In this document: positions 24,101-35,579 of the stretch, piece by piece
Numbering within the stretch: the stretch's first letter is position 1
How the letters are laid out: every line of letters starts with the position of its first letter
Assembly: GCA_036245805.1 (NCBI GenBank)
Contig: BTRK01000004.1
Coordinates: forward strand, 41,814,907 to 41,878,906
Reading direction: 5' to 3'
Origin: Pristionchus mayeri
Lineage: Eukaryota > Nematoda > Chromadorea > Rhabditida > Neodiplogasteridae
DNA: 64,000 nucleotides
Made by a program: the position numbers and the translations under genes
The notes under the pieces: generated by a model
The model's database searches: none
What the model saw: the letters and a program-made list of their open reading frames with translations, nothing else
What the model was told of the DNA's origin: nothing

Positions 24101-26724
24101 TAATTCAAGGTGAGAAATACTCTGATATCGACCTGACATCGTATCCCAAGCATATTATAGGGCGTGGAGGAGAGGTTTGGGAGAACATATTTTTGCCATT
24201 TCTGTATGTAATTGATATTTAGGCAGCCGTGTTCAGTTGCGATCTGCCGGGTTCATTGCTTCATTCAAATGAGGAAAGCGTTACCGTTGTCTGTAAAAAG
24301 TTTGAGGTAACTGGTATTAGTTTCTGTGCTGAGTATTATTATATTCGTATGAAAAAAAGAAGACCAGCGATTTTCAGGGCAGCGATGTGACTACAGGGAC
24401 GGATGAAATTGTGATTCTATGTCAACTAAGTCATCCTAACGTAATACGATTCCTGTGAGTTTGAGATATCACATACAGATACACAATGACCAGTTTTGAG
24501 TATTTGGAAGTGCTACGCAATAGTGTTGTTATTCCGAGTTGCTCGCCACTCGCGAGTCAAAATAACAAATCGACTCGCGAGTCGTAAACAACTCGCGAGT
24601 CGATTCCTTTGTTCAGACTCGCGAGTTGTTTTCGACTCGCGAGTTCGACTCGAGCAAAACAACACTACTACGCAACTTATTATCAAGTTTCTAGATCTGT
24701 ACAAACACTAACCAGGATTTGCAGTGGTCGAGGAATGGCGGACAACAGTAGATACCTGATGATGGAATACTGCCCTCGATCTCTCTCCTCTGTGATTAAA
24801 GAGTGTCGGCGCGCAAACCGCTTTCTGAGTACAAACAAATTAGTTTGACTTTGAACGATCCAGTACATAGAAACAAAACGAAAATACGATAAAATGTTCT
24901 CAGATGCCGAAGACTTCATGAAGTGGGGAAACGGGCTAACAAGCGGAATGGTATATTTAACCGATTTCGGATATTTCCATGGAGATCTCAAGCCTGACAA
25001 GTAACACCTATCTGAACAGTGCGGAAAACACGATGCATTTTTCAGTCTTCTCATTGACACTGTGAACGTTCTCAAGATATCCGATTTCGGAATATCGATG
25101 CGTTACACTAGCCTGCTCGAGTTGGAAAAGTGCAGCGCATACGTTCGAGTAAGACAAATCGAAATATTTGTGTTATATTGTGTATGACTCGGATGGGATG
25201 AGTTATGCGTATATCTGGATTGATCAACTTGATTTTGAACGAACCTGAAGACAGTTAATTGTTTTAGTAATGTTTTGTTCCACCGATACAAATATACGGT
25301 TCCAGGGCACGCCTCGGTACATGGCACCCGAGACACACAGCGGAAAAGAGATAACAGGAGCGCAGAGAGTGCAGAAAGTCATCTCTTTTATTATATTTTA
25401 ATTTTTAAGAAAAATTTGGAACATCCTTAAAGGAGTATTCCGGGAATGAATGTAAAGGAGTACCACCACGAACATTATCCGCTCGGGAAGAGAAACTGTA
25501 GCGAAATTACCCTTGAGAAAGAGACTGTAGTTTTGATGAGCGAGTGAAGCATACACGAACTAGCCCGTGCAATGAACAACCTAGTGGACGTCTGTGGAAC
25601 TTAGGTAAGTGTTTTATGATCGGGTGAGTGTCCTCTATTCCATCCAAACTCTCAGCATTGATGGCTGAACATTTCCCTGAGCACCCTTTAAACGATGCTC
25701 TGATTTTCGAAGTATATCATTAGTGCTCTCATAAACTATCAATGATTTTCAGACTGACGTGTGGTCATACGGCATCTGCATATGGGAGATGATTACGTGC
25801 AAGATTCCGTTTAAGGACGTCCCCGATGCAGCACTTGCTCTGCACATCGGTCGAAATAATGAGTGCGTGCGCCGCAAATAATTAATTTAAAAAATGCGCT
25901 CGGCAAATTGATTAAGAATTTCCCAAGGACAATTCAGGCATTCGCATCCTCCCCTACCTATGGAAGCAACATGCGAGGCACTCGCAAATATGTTGCGTAG
26001 GTAATTTTCTTGAAGTTTTTGTTTTGAAAACAATGTACATTCAAACTTCAAAATAAGTTAAATAAGTGGTCAGCAGTGAAAACAAAAGTTTCTCTCCCCG
26101 TTTTTTTTTCTCACACAAAATATTCTCTAACCATTATACAATTTTCTGAAATGGATGTTTTCAATTCAAATTCAGCTATTCAAATTCATACTATATGCGG
26201 ACGATGTTATCGTAAAACTGCAATAATTGTCAAAGTAATGTAATGCACTATTAAAACGTTCCTACAATGCTAGTTGACCACCTAAGCCGCTAAATCATTG
26301 AGCCGGCTTTTAGTACTTTAATTATTATGCTCTTAAAAGTGTTTTTAATTGCAATTATTGTGTTCAATCATCACCACATGTCAGGCTATAGGGTTTGAAG
26401 AAAATGTGCGGCTGAAAAGATTATATGAAATAGGTTTTTTAATTTTTCGTTCCGCTTGTTTAGTCGCGTACTAGGCATGGTGTAGGACATATTTTTATAA
26501 TCCAACTATATTACCGTTTAGGAGCTGGATCGTATTCTTAAGGCGCAGGAGCAATTTTAGACAATTGATGGAACAATTCGAGGAGGTGATGGAAGAAATC
26601 AAGTATGGAATGGTGGGTTCAGTTTTTTTTCTGTCACGAGGCTGATTTACCGATTCAGGAAAATGATCCGGAGAAATTTTGGAACGACGAGTGCACTAAT
26701 TGGGCTTCTGCAAGGCACAATTAG
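21143..26724 (+). CDS. Protein-kinase-domain gene with long coiled-coil-like N-terminal region
   Basis: The N-terminal part starts MEEEQRGTPFLHYSVDFED after a TCACTCAG acceptor (spliced-leader candidate). In-frame exons are 21143-21232, 21276-21331, 21835-21922, 22362-22423, 22469-22529, 22679-22751, 22792-22853, 22897-23009, 23060-23106, 23164-23257, 23674-23890 and from 23942. They encode about 350 hydrophilic, heptad-like residues. Kinase exons are 24151-24174, 24223-24306, 24378-24454, 24725-24828, 24904-25000, 25046-25148, 25306-25377, 25753-25862, 25938-26000, 26522-26612 and 26659-26724. Motifs in order are IGRGGEAAVF (P-loop), VVCKKF (lysine), TDEIVILCQLSHPNVIRF (helix C/beta 4), HGDLKPDN (catalytic loop with Arg replaced by Gly), SDFG, MAPE and TDVWSYG. 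The order fits TKL/MAP3K-like kinases. The join is uncertain: the N-terminal frame meets TGA at 24062-24064, or is spliced (about 24037 to 24151, AAG acceptor) into the kinase. Alternatively a separate kinase ORF starts at ATG 24085. Confidence 0.85.
21379..21779. mobile_element. 401 bp fold-back element in an intron of the kinase gene
   Basis: TTTGGTATATCCTATTACCAC at the left is mirrored by GTGGTAATCGGAGATACCAAA at the right. Inner pairs include GACGTTTTGGAACCTC with GAGGTTCCAAAACGTG, and CCTCTGAACAATGGTACCATTTTG with its inverse. The arms have diverged and there is no coding capacity. Confidence 0.8.
24522..24665. repeat. Cluster of ACTCGCGAGT palindromes inside a small inverted-repeat element
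   Basis: Five exact copies of the 10-bp palindrome ACTCGCGAGT occur in about 110 bp, spaced 10-25 bp apart. The cluster is bounded by GTGTTGTTATTCCGAG on the left and CTCGAGCAAAACAACAC on the right, which form rough inverted ends. It lies in the intron between kinase exons ending at 24454 and starting at 24725. Confidence 0.8.
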
Positions 26725-27010
26725 TGTCGTTAAGGTTATAGTTGCCATGTAGTCCTTGTGAATCACAGATAATTCAATTTTTTTTCAAATTAAAATATAG
26801 ATTAATGAATGCTTATGTGAACAGAGTTGCGAATATAATTGTACAATATGATAAATCACATAATATTCATAAAAAATGAAAGCGAGAGAAAGATAAATAT
26901 GATGGCGAGGCATTGACTTTCCTGACGCATCATGCATATGTTGCCAGGTTATAGAGAAATGGTAAGCGTCAATATTGATCTGTTTCCCCTTCCTTGCATT
27001 GAAAGCTGCT

Positions 27011-30000
27011 TGCAGAAAGGAGAGAGTTAGCCGGCTACTGGATACGGCGTAGTAGATCAATCACATGGTGACAACTGACGCGCAGATTTTCGAATTCTGC
27101 TCCTACCTGCCGTTGTCCTCTTCCCTCCATGGTCTCCCCCCTGTCTGTTGGAGTAATCATCTGGCTCTCTTCAATTTGAGCACTCTCTCGCTTTCTCTAA
27201 TCACTTATAGAGTGTGTGCAATTATGAGAGCCCGACTATGCGAGAGATAACGAGGAATAAAGAGAGGCAGAGAATCAGAGAGTATTCTCTGAATAACCTT
27301 GCCGGCTATTATGCAACAGTGACCTAACTGTCACTTTGCGAAAAAAAGGAGCGCGAGCGGTCTCTCCATTTCGCACACTCTCTCGCTGTGCCTGACAACT
27401 GAAAGAGGGTTTGAGATGAGAGAGAGAGAGGCTATTTTAGGGAACGCGAGACTCGATTTGACTCGAAATGACTTGTGAAATTCCGTCGTTCCACATGTTA
27501 TCCTCTTTAGTTGACAGGCGAGAACGAAATAATTCCGAAATCCTGAAAGCTCTTCCAGTCTCGGATGTAATGTTCAGTTGAGGTTCATTATTCCATTATC
27601 CATAGAGATGAAGGGCGTTAATAATGATCGAGGCGAATGTGATTCGACAGATAAAATTCGAACTATTGTCGAACTGTAAATGCCGAAAGAAGGATCAGTT
27701 TTTGTCAAGAAGTAATGTCCGTCAGCTAACGGAGAGATGTACGTCAGGGCATACAATTTGTGTCCTTTTCACAACTCCCGAAAGCCTCTCCCGGAGAGCA
27801 GATTTACACGCAATTATCACTATTTACTCTCGCGCTTTTCACTTTTTGCCCACCCGAAGAGACGAAATAACACATATAGGAAAGTGAGCACAGAGAAAGA
27901 TAGCGTCAGCAATTTAGTACTACATCCTCGCATAAGCAACCAGTGTGTTGCTCTGCGCCCTCTCGCTTGCCCGCGCTCTCTCATTTTGTCTGTCTAGTGA
28001 GAGTTAATGGGGGGGAAGTAGAGAAAGGAAGAGGGGATCATTAGCTGAAAAATGATGGGGGTTTCCTACAAGAGCTTTGCTTGCTTTGGAGATGGGGGAT
28101 CGGGTGGACTCAATGTGTCTACGCTTCACCCGCAGCCTTGTCTGTATGTTACTTTATTTCGAATACATTCCTAACAGGAAAGCTTGAAAGACAATTAACA
28201 ATCAGCTGATATCGATTAATTAAAATCTTCCCATCGGTAGATCAAAGGAACGCCTACGGGGGGTACGCAAGCAATTCCGTGAATGAAATTAGATCGATAG
28301 TTTTCTTTTCCATCCCTCTAAGGTCGCCGGTAGATCATAAAAGTTTATGGAGTAGTGGGGGAGTGGGGAGGCGATTACGGTCTTACATCGATCGACTGGG
28401 GAATTGGTAATTGGGTTATTAGGGTAGTTAATATGAATTAAAACAGTAAAATGAAACAAAAATATGTATAATATTACAGGGACTACGGTGTATTCACGCG
28501 GCGGGATGGTCTGCTTCAGCAGCGAAGGCCCATGAGCACGAATACGTAAGTTCCAGGACAGATATCGAAGATCAAAGAGAAAATCAAAACGTGTGAACTA
28601 AGCTCCTGATCAGCTTGTGTTAAATTCAGAATTGATGTAAAAACGCATGCTCGCTCGACTGCCATGCTGACCTAGGGAGTATGGGTTATGGAGAGGGAAG
28701 GATAAGGAACGGGTTTGAATGGAGCGGATGAAAGAAAGGGAGAGGATAATGCGATGATAGCATTAAAGGAAGGAACGCGGATTTGATCAGGGCGTTCGGG
28801 GTGGGGGGATTGGTAGAAAGCATGTGTGGACGAGAAATGAATACTATTACTGTATTTGTGTGTTCGATTTATATTTACAGTTTTTTTACATAGTAAACAT
28901 AAAACTATTGATTACAAGCGTTTGCAAACACTTATATAGTACATGTGAAACATATTATTCTGAAGACAATTTTAAATTAAGGACATCTCACCGAGTTGAT
29001 CGGAAATGCATAGAGCGGAAGGAGCCATGTATTGCAAAGTATTGCCTAGATGAAACAAAGATATAATCACATATTTTCCAGGCGCGGCTGGGGCTCAACT
29101 GGGCCGAATGGATCCATCGACTCTCCGATGACATCATCTGCAGGTATCCTTTGATTACTGTACCACTGCCGAATTTTAACATCATATCGTAGGGGGATTA
29201 TCATTTTCGAAAAATATGTGCGTAATTTTGTAGATTCATGTTGACGCGTATCTATCTTTAACGGTTGTAGCGAACATTTCACGATCATACAGATACCAAT
29301 TCAATTCAATCGATCACTTAAGTACCGTACTCAGGCAGCAACACGATGGACAATCCCTCGTGGATCTCCGATTTGCCGCCGCTCAGACCTCCCTCAGGTC
29401 CGGCAACGAATCTGGCAAGAAGCGTGAGTGCTACAGTATCTTTGAATTGATTACTCGCATTTAACCTTAGAACGGAAAGCGCAAACGGTATTAGTGATCT
29501 ACTAATGTGAGTATACGGTATTTTCATCAATCAATATTTCAGGAAACGGACCGACTGGATTGGGCGAGACGCCATCGCGTCGTACCAACAACTCACATTG
29601 AGAGGTGAGTGGAGAAGCCATACGATGGAAAGTTATGTATTGACATTGCAACCGCTGAGCTTTTGAAATGCGCGTTACGGTGTCAAAAGTTTTCACTCAA
29701 AACAATTGGAAAATAAAGAGCACGATTGGCTCTAGGATCTTGATCTATGTTGTCTAATTGGTACAGTACCATTAAAATCGGGAATTAGAAGTAGGGTGTG
29801 AAAAATATCTGGATTTACTTTTTTAAAGGAGAGAGGACCGAAGAAACACTTAGATTTCGTCCGAGTTTCAATTCTTGAGCATAGAACCTCCAAAGTATAG
29901 AAACTCCAAACTTGAACAAATCTCAACGGAGGATTTTTGCGGCATACGCAACAAACTGAGCTAAAATGCGATATCCTATGTTTGTGCGTCGTTGATCTTT

Positions 30001-32572
30001 GATCTCTCCAGATGCTCCTCTCCTCCTCCTCCCCGTCCGGGTCGAATCGTGGACACGGCGAGACCTCGCTCGCTCTGGATGGACGATCCTAGAAGGTGAC
30101 CGGATGAGCTTTAAAGGGGTGATGCGGGGAACGAAGTTATTGTTGATCGGATGAGAGGCCTTTACGATATCTATCTGTTACGATGGTTGACTAAACATTC
30201 ACCGGTGCACTCCTTTAATGATGATTATGCAGGGCTCAATCCTCAACCGCCGTGCACTCCACGGGCAGGGAGAAGATCGTGACGGAGAGACGGTGAGATT
30301 TTCGAACTTTATATTTTCTATTTTCATTCTTTTTGATCTTACCAGTAGTAACATGACAACAGTTGAAACATGATTATTCGATGAAATGTAAAGAACATTT
30401 TAAGGTGATGTTGTTTAGTAATCATGGCCAGAAAAAAACAACAACACAGGATAGAATTGATATTGTTGATTTCATAATTGTGCTTCGAAACATCCATAAA
30501 TTCGAGCCAAGTGGTCTACGTCGATATGACCGACCGATCGACGGAAAAAAATGCAAAATATTTCTTGTTTAAGAATTCAATTCAGTCTCGAAATTCGGAA
30601 GCTGTTCTGAAGGGATGGCAAATGAAGAAAAGAAAAAAATGGTCATTTTTCGATTTCTTAGATCGTCTGTAGCATGCAAATCAGGTGGGAAACATAGTGA
30701 AAATTGCTTGGAATAGTTTCCCAAACCATTATGGAACATAATTTCGTATTGTGCTGATAATAATAGTGACGTTCTTCAGATTTATTCAAAATCTCTTCAT
30801 GATGAATGCGTGTTTTTTGTTAATTTTTAAATTTTCGGCTCTAAAAATATACTGGGTGCATGTGACCTGTCAAAAACAGTTTATACAGGAGTGGATCCAT
30901 CACATGAATCCCTTCTGCGTCTAAAAGCTAGAATGTTAAACCAAATGCGCACGTAACGCCGATTTTTCGTTTTATTTTGTTCTTCATTCGCCATCCCTAC
31001 TGTTCTGAGATAACGGGAATCGTAAATAATCGAATCTCTTTCCATTAATCCTTTTCTCCCCATGTTCCTATTAGAGTTTGAGAAACGATACAACGCTCTT
31101 TTTCATTCGATACACTCCATCATCATTCGACTGGTCGCGATAGCGTGACAAATGAAGAGACTCGAATTTCGAAATTTCAGTGTGGACCGCTGGAACTGGA
31201 GTTCCTCCGCAGCATATTCTGATCGACTCGGCGGATCAACGGGCGACATCGACTTCAGTTGGGTGCGAGAGGAGGAGGGACGGTGAGGAAATTGATCTTT
31301 GACCTTTTAACTACTGTTTGACCCGCTCACTTTATAGTCAACGACGAGATCTTCAGCTTGGATATTAAATTCTTGCGAAATTCACTGTTCGATGAATGCT
31401 GTGACTATGTGGTTTTTACTGTATAAACGCTCTGATTATTTGATTGTTGCTGAACTCTTCTGAAAATGTACACGGATCACGCTAAATCAAATGGATAAGC
31501 ATGATCGTTGCTCTCTGCAGCCTCCGCAACAACGGCGCCGCGCGTGCAAACGAGTCCTCGAAGATGCCCGAGTGCTACTTCGGAAGGGAGGAACAGGCGA
31601 CGCCCGAACCGACCAAGGGAGATACGAGGAAGGTACGGTAGGAGTATGGTATTGATTGGTCTTATCGATCAGTTGCGTCGCATATGTTCAAATGTGGATA
31701 CCATCCACTGGATACGGTCGTATTGATTAACTTGTTGCAGTAATATCGATTAGTTATGTTGTTTGGCAATGGAAACGGTACTATAGATTGCAGTCTCGCG
31801 AGATCAACGACAATACGATGTCCATGGCATTCTGAGGACTACGGTCGACTACCGTAATCCTACCGTATCTTGACTCTCATCGATTCGCGTACTATCTCGT
31901 CAGAGAAAGAGTCATAGAAATTGAGAGAACACATTTCGATTAATTCAATGACATTCGCAAACTGCCATGCATCATAATTAGAACTCTCTTATTGACGCAT
32001 TTTGTTGCATTCTCTAGGATGTTAGCACGCCTGAACTCTACTAGAAATGAGACTAATTTGGGCACTGTCTAAAATTTTAATAGAGGGGCCGTAAATGTTT
32101 TGGCCGTAAATGTTTTTCCATGCAAAAGGTGTAATATTGTTCAGAGATGTTGTAATTTCACATGTGTGATGAAATAAAGTGTATATATCGCAGAGTTCGC
32201 ATAAAAATCGTGACGAAAGGTCAGATAAGGTGCCCGTTGCAACGTTAAAAAACTGCGAAAAAAACAAGTTTTACATAAGTATTCGAAATATTACGTAATT
32301 TGACGAAACATGACATAATGGCGAAGTGTATGTGTTGGTGTGATGTCCCATGTGAACTCGAAGGACACCTTCCCTGTGCTTTCTTGACGATTTTCATGCG
32401 AACTGTGCGAAATACACACGTTATTGCATCATAAGTATGCAGAAATTTTCATCGGCCCCGTATTTTCAAACAGAGCCCTATTTTTTCTCAATAAGAGAGC
32501 TCTAATCACAATTTTAGTATTCAATGGTTAAACTTTCCTACTGTGATACGCCGAGAAAGATAAAGAGTTTAT
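27011..32572 (+). repeat. Segmental duplication, right copy
   Basis: This copy is collinear with 11290-19435. It starts immediately 3' of the kinase gene (about 290 bp after its stop) and ends at ACGCCGAGAAAGATAAAGAG. It lacks the three transposons of the left copy. It has its own extra sequence at about 30590-31090 (intron 11) and about 32030-32480 (3' flank). No right-copy equivalent of exons 1-5 is present. Confidence 0.9.
28480..31641 (+). CDS. 5'-truncated duplicate of the proline-rich gene (exons 6-13)
   Basis: Exons are 28480-28545, 29082-29143, 29335-29423, 29543-29604, 30012-30095, 30233-30292, 31181-31282 and 31521-31641 (TAG). All eight have exactly the lengths of exons 6-13 of the gene at 9067-18853, and every donor and acceptor is intact. 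Exons 7 and 8 differ from the parent at about 12 sites, all synonymous. Exon 9 has about seven silent changes and one residue change (T to P). Exon 10 has more replacements. The copy lacks the myristoylation-type start and the first polyproline block, because the duplication begins inside intron 5. How translation starts is not clear: an internal methionine (RRPMSTNT in exon 6) or an unseen new first exon in 27011-28479 are options. It may be a live paralogue or a recent pseudogene. Confidence 0.7.
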
Positions 32573-33100
32573 TGACGATCAACCGCTATAATACTGAAGA
32601 AATGAATCGGAGTTCAGTAATGTAATACTTGTGAAACATACATCTGATGGGATGGATAGTTTTATCTTTACGTAAGCAGTCGTATTCCGCATTTTCAGAT
32701 TGAAATTCCTTCAAAGCACAATGTTAATTTCCTTGAGTGCTCACAATAAGGTGCTCAAGATATAATAGTTAGTCTTGACCTACCATGACACAATTATCGA
32801 CTATGACTCGAAATACATGCCTTGTGCAGCACCTCCTTGATAACCGATATCCTGTATGATACTGTCAAATTTTTGAAATTGCGCGCTACAAATTGCGGTT
32901 CATGCAAATGGAGCGAATTCGAAAAAAATACTTTCTATGCTGGGGTACTTTAATATATCAAGGAAAAAGCATAACTTACGAGCCGACAATCTTAAAATCC
33001 CACGATTGAATAATTGTGATTTTATTAGAGAAAGAATCAAGGCGTAATCACACTACACAGCAACAGGTACTCTTGAGCGCGCGAGGAATCTCATATGAGA
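32573..33100. other. Non-coding stretch, nothing recognised
   Basis: AT-rich sequence between the end of the segmental duplication and the first fold-back relic. No exon-like ORF, repeat or RNA gene is seen. Confidence 0.4.
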
Positions 33101-33475
33101 GGAATCGGGAGATATTCGAGAACTCTGAGGCCTGGCGGGACGTAGAAATTCATGATTATTAAATTGGCTGAAAAATTGAGTAAAAGTACTTCGATAAGTG
33201 CTTTTTCGAATGGCGTTGGCCGTTTTTCAAATAGAATTTATGTTTCGATGTGACGTCCTTCTGAAGTAGGCAGAGCCTCAATTTTTTCGGAAAAAGTCGA
33301 TCTTTGACTCGATTTTTTTCGGCATTTTCCGATAAAGATACGTACAAACTGTCGACGAATGAAAGAGGAGTGAATGATGAACATTTTTCTTACTTTGATT
33401 GAGTGGAAAACCCAAAAATTGAATTTTGGGTCCATCTTTAGCGAAGATTTTGGAAAATTTGGAAAACCCAAAAGG
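33100..33475. mobile_element. Single arm of a GGGGTGACAA-family fold-back element
   Basis: GAGGCCTGGCGGGACGTAGAAATTC and the following blocks (AAGTACTTCGATAAGTGC, GTAGGCAGAGCCTCAATTTTTTC, GAACATTTTTCTTACTTTG) match, with divergence, the arm of the element at 16159-17788. The opposite arm is missing, so this is a broken copy. Confidence 0.6.
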
Positions 33476-33545
33476 TAATGGTTAGCACAATGCGTTACTT
33501 AGTGCGTCATCAAACTATAAAAAAATACATGAATCAAGAACAATC

Positions 33546-33836
33546 TCATATACACACAGATTTCGGGCAGCAAAAAGCGTAGTTAGTGTAGCTGCTGTAG
33601 AGTTTTTCGTTGTGAGTAGTGCATGGTAGTGTGGCCGAGTAGATATCGAACAAGGTGTAGTTGATTTTTGATTCGTTAAGAATGAAGGGACCTGCTTCCC
33701 CCCAGACTCCGTAAAGAATCGGGAAACAGGTCTCCAATCCAACAGATTCCGTTCTGGGAACAAGTCCGGGCGGAGAAATCCCCAGTCGGGCAGCACTTCG
33801 TGCCGCTCCGACGAAATCTCCAAACTGACTGGTCAC
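33546..33836 (-). other. Orphan 96-codon ORF of unknown nature
   Basis: A minus-strand ORF starts MTSQFGDFVGAARSAARLG and ends near a short hydrophobic block. It ends against the tandem array at about 33845 and overlaps other open frames on the same strand. No domain is recognised and splice sites do not clearly bound it. It may be part of the LTR-like element next to it. Confidence 0.25.
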
Positions 33837-33844
33837 CCAGACAC

Positions 33845-34127
33845 GGCCAACGGAGAAGCTTCAACTTCACTTCGGCACAGGGAAGCTTCAACTTCACCCT
33901 GTGACTGACAAGAACGGGCTACAACCCGGCATGGAGAAGCTTCAACTTCACTCCGTGACTGACACACTGCGGGCTACAACCCGGCACGGAGAAGCTTCAA
34001 CTTCACTCCGTGACTGACACACTGCGGGCTACAACCCGGCACGGAGAAGCTTCAACTTCCCTCCGTGACTGACACACTGCGGGCTACAACCCGGCACGGA
34101 GAAGCTTCAACTTCACTCCGTGACCAA
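33845..34127 (+). repeat. Five-copy tandem array, 55 bp period, each unit with a hairpin
   Basis: The unit contains GCGGGCTACAACCCGGCACG followed by GAGAAGCTTCAACTTCACTCCGTG. Copies are spaced 55 bp apart (the string ACTGCGGGC starts at 33966, 34021 and 34076), with two diverged units upstream. CACGGAG and CTCCGTG in each unit can pair around AAGCTT. The array is contiguous without spacers, so it is a minisatellite and not a CRISPR array. It runs into the LTR-like repeat at 34110. Confidence 0.85.
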
Positions 34128-34400
34128 CAGAAGAACTTGGAGAAACATGAAGAAATTGCAGAGAGAAGACAAGCAGGTTAGCGTAGAAACACACCAAACG
34201 ACTACGTGAATAAACCCATGTAAACTCCTTGTAAATGCCCCTTGAATACGAGAAAAGATTATAATACATATTTATAAAGAGAGAGCAGCATTACACAACA
34301 TTCTCCGGCAACGACCGAGAGAGAAAGTCGCGTTGAACCGGACTACAGTTTGCTAACAATCGTGGTAAGATATTATGACACGCGAGCAAACGGGATGGGC
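34110..34400 (+). mobile_element. LTR-like repeat, first copy
   Basis: The stretch from ACTTGGAGAAACATGAAG through TATAATACATATTTATAAAG (TATA-like) to ATTATGACACGCG recurs as 34750-34912 plus 35337-35460. The copies are almost identical (a few substitutions), in the same orientation. This fits two long terminal repeats of a small, internally deleted LTR element. Neither gag nor pol is readable between them. Confidence 0.5.
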
Positions 34401-34712
34401 GAACGATTACTGTAGGTTAGTTCAAAGTGCGGGTCAAACATGTCACAATTATGAATTGTTGGACGAATTAAATATTATGACGATTATTGGGAGTAATTAT
34501 TGATTTATTAAGGTTATTCTAGCGGGAAAACCCCTTCCTTCTACAATGATGCATTATTGTCAGATTTATATGAGGTACATACTTCGAATTTAATTATAAT
34601 AAATAACATGTAGCCGATATAATCTCACTTTTATTCAGTAAGTACTATTATATCAGATCATAGACGAAGACGAGGCATCGACCAATGTAGAATCAAAAAT
34701 CAACCACAGATT

Positions 34713-35460
34713 GTTCGATATCGAAGCGTCAACTTCACTCCGTAACTAACAGAACTTGGAGAAACATGAAGAAATTGCAGAGAGAAGACAAGCAGGTTAG
34801 CGTAGAAACGCACCAAACGACTACGTGAATAAACCCATGTAATCCCCTTGTAAATGCCCCTTGAATACGAGAAAAGATTATAATACATATTTATAAAGAG
34901 ATAGCAGCATTACATTTCTCCATTCTATCGCTCGTGATGGGCGGTCGTCCCTGACCCCGCTCTTTTCCGACCTAGTTTGGGGAATCCTCTCCCGTCAGCT
35001 TGGGCAACCCGGAGAGTATCGCCTACTTGGTACACTTCAAGAGGAGGAGCACGGACAGATTCCCATCGTTTCGAGTGATCTACCGTCAAGAAAAGCCCCA
35101 CTCAAGTCTGCGTTGTGAGTTCCTAACCGGCGCAAGTCAGGTGTTCGGCGGCAGGATGATCTACTTCAATGCGCAACGGAGATCCGCCACGATCGTCCCT
35201 ACAGTTGACCAGAGAAGCCAAAGAAGATCCCACCCCTTGACCTAACGACGCTCTGAGACCGAAGATCCCAATCCCCTCCACACCGAAGTTACCCTCCTGC
35301 AGGACCATTGTGCCTGACGTCAGGATAAATATGATAAGCAGCATTACACAACATTCTCCGGCAAAGACCGAGAGAGAAAATGAATTAAACAATAATAACA
35401 AATGTCGCGTTGAATCGGACTACAGTTTGCTAATAATCGTGGTAAGATATTATGACACGC
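34713..35460 (+). mobile_element. LTR-like repeat, second copy, split by about 425 bp
   Basis: The first part (34750-34912) matches 34128-34290 and the second part (35337-35460) matches 34283-34395. Between them lie about 425 bp (34913-35336) with an open plus-strand frame containing NPESIAYLVHFKRRSTDRF. That insert has no counterpart in the first copy. It could be inserted DNA, or a gene fragment caught in the repeat. Confidence 0.5.
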
Positions 35461-35579
35461 GATTATGCGGAAATTACAGAACGATTATGCGGGGTGAGAA
35501 TACATCTGAAATTGAGGAAGGATGGTTTTTTTACAGAAATGTGTGGACAAGTAAAATAAACTTAGAAAATAAAGTGTAA

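Noticed and set aside
33845..34127. Regularly spaced 55 bp repeats, CRISPR-like at first sight
   Set aside because: The units are contiguous with no variable spacers and lie in a spliced eukaryotic context, so this is a minisatellite.
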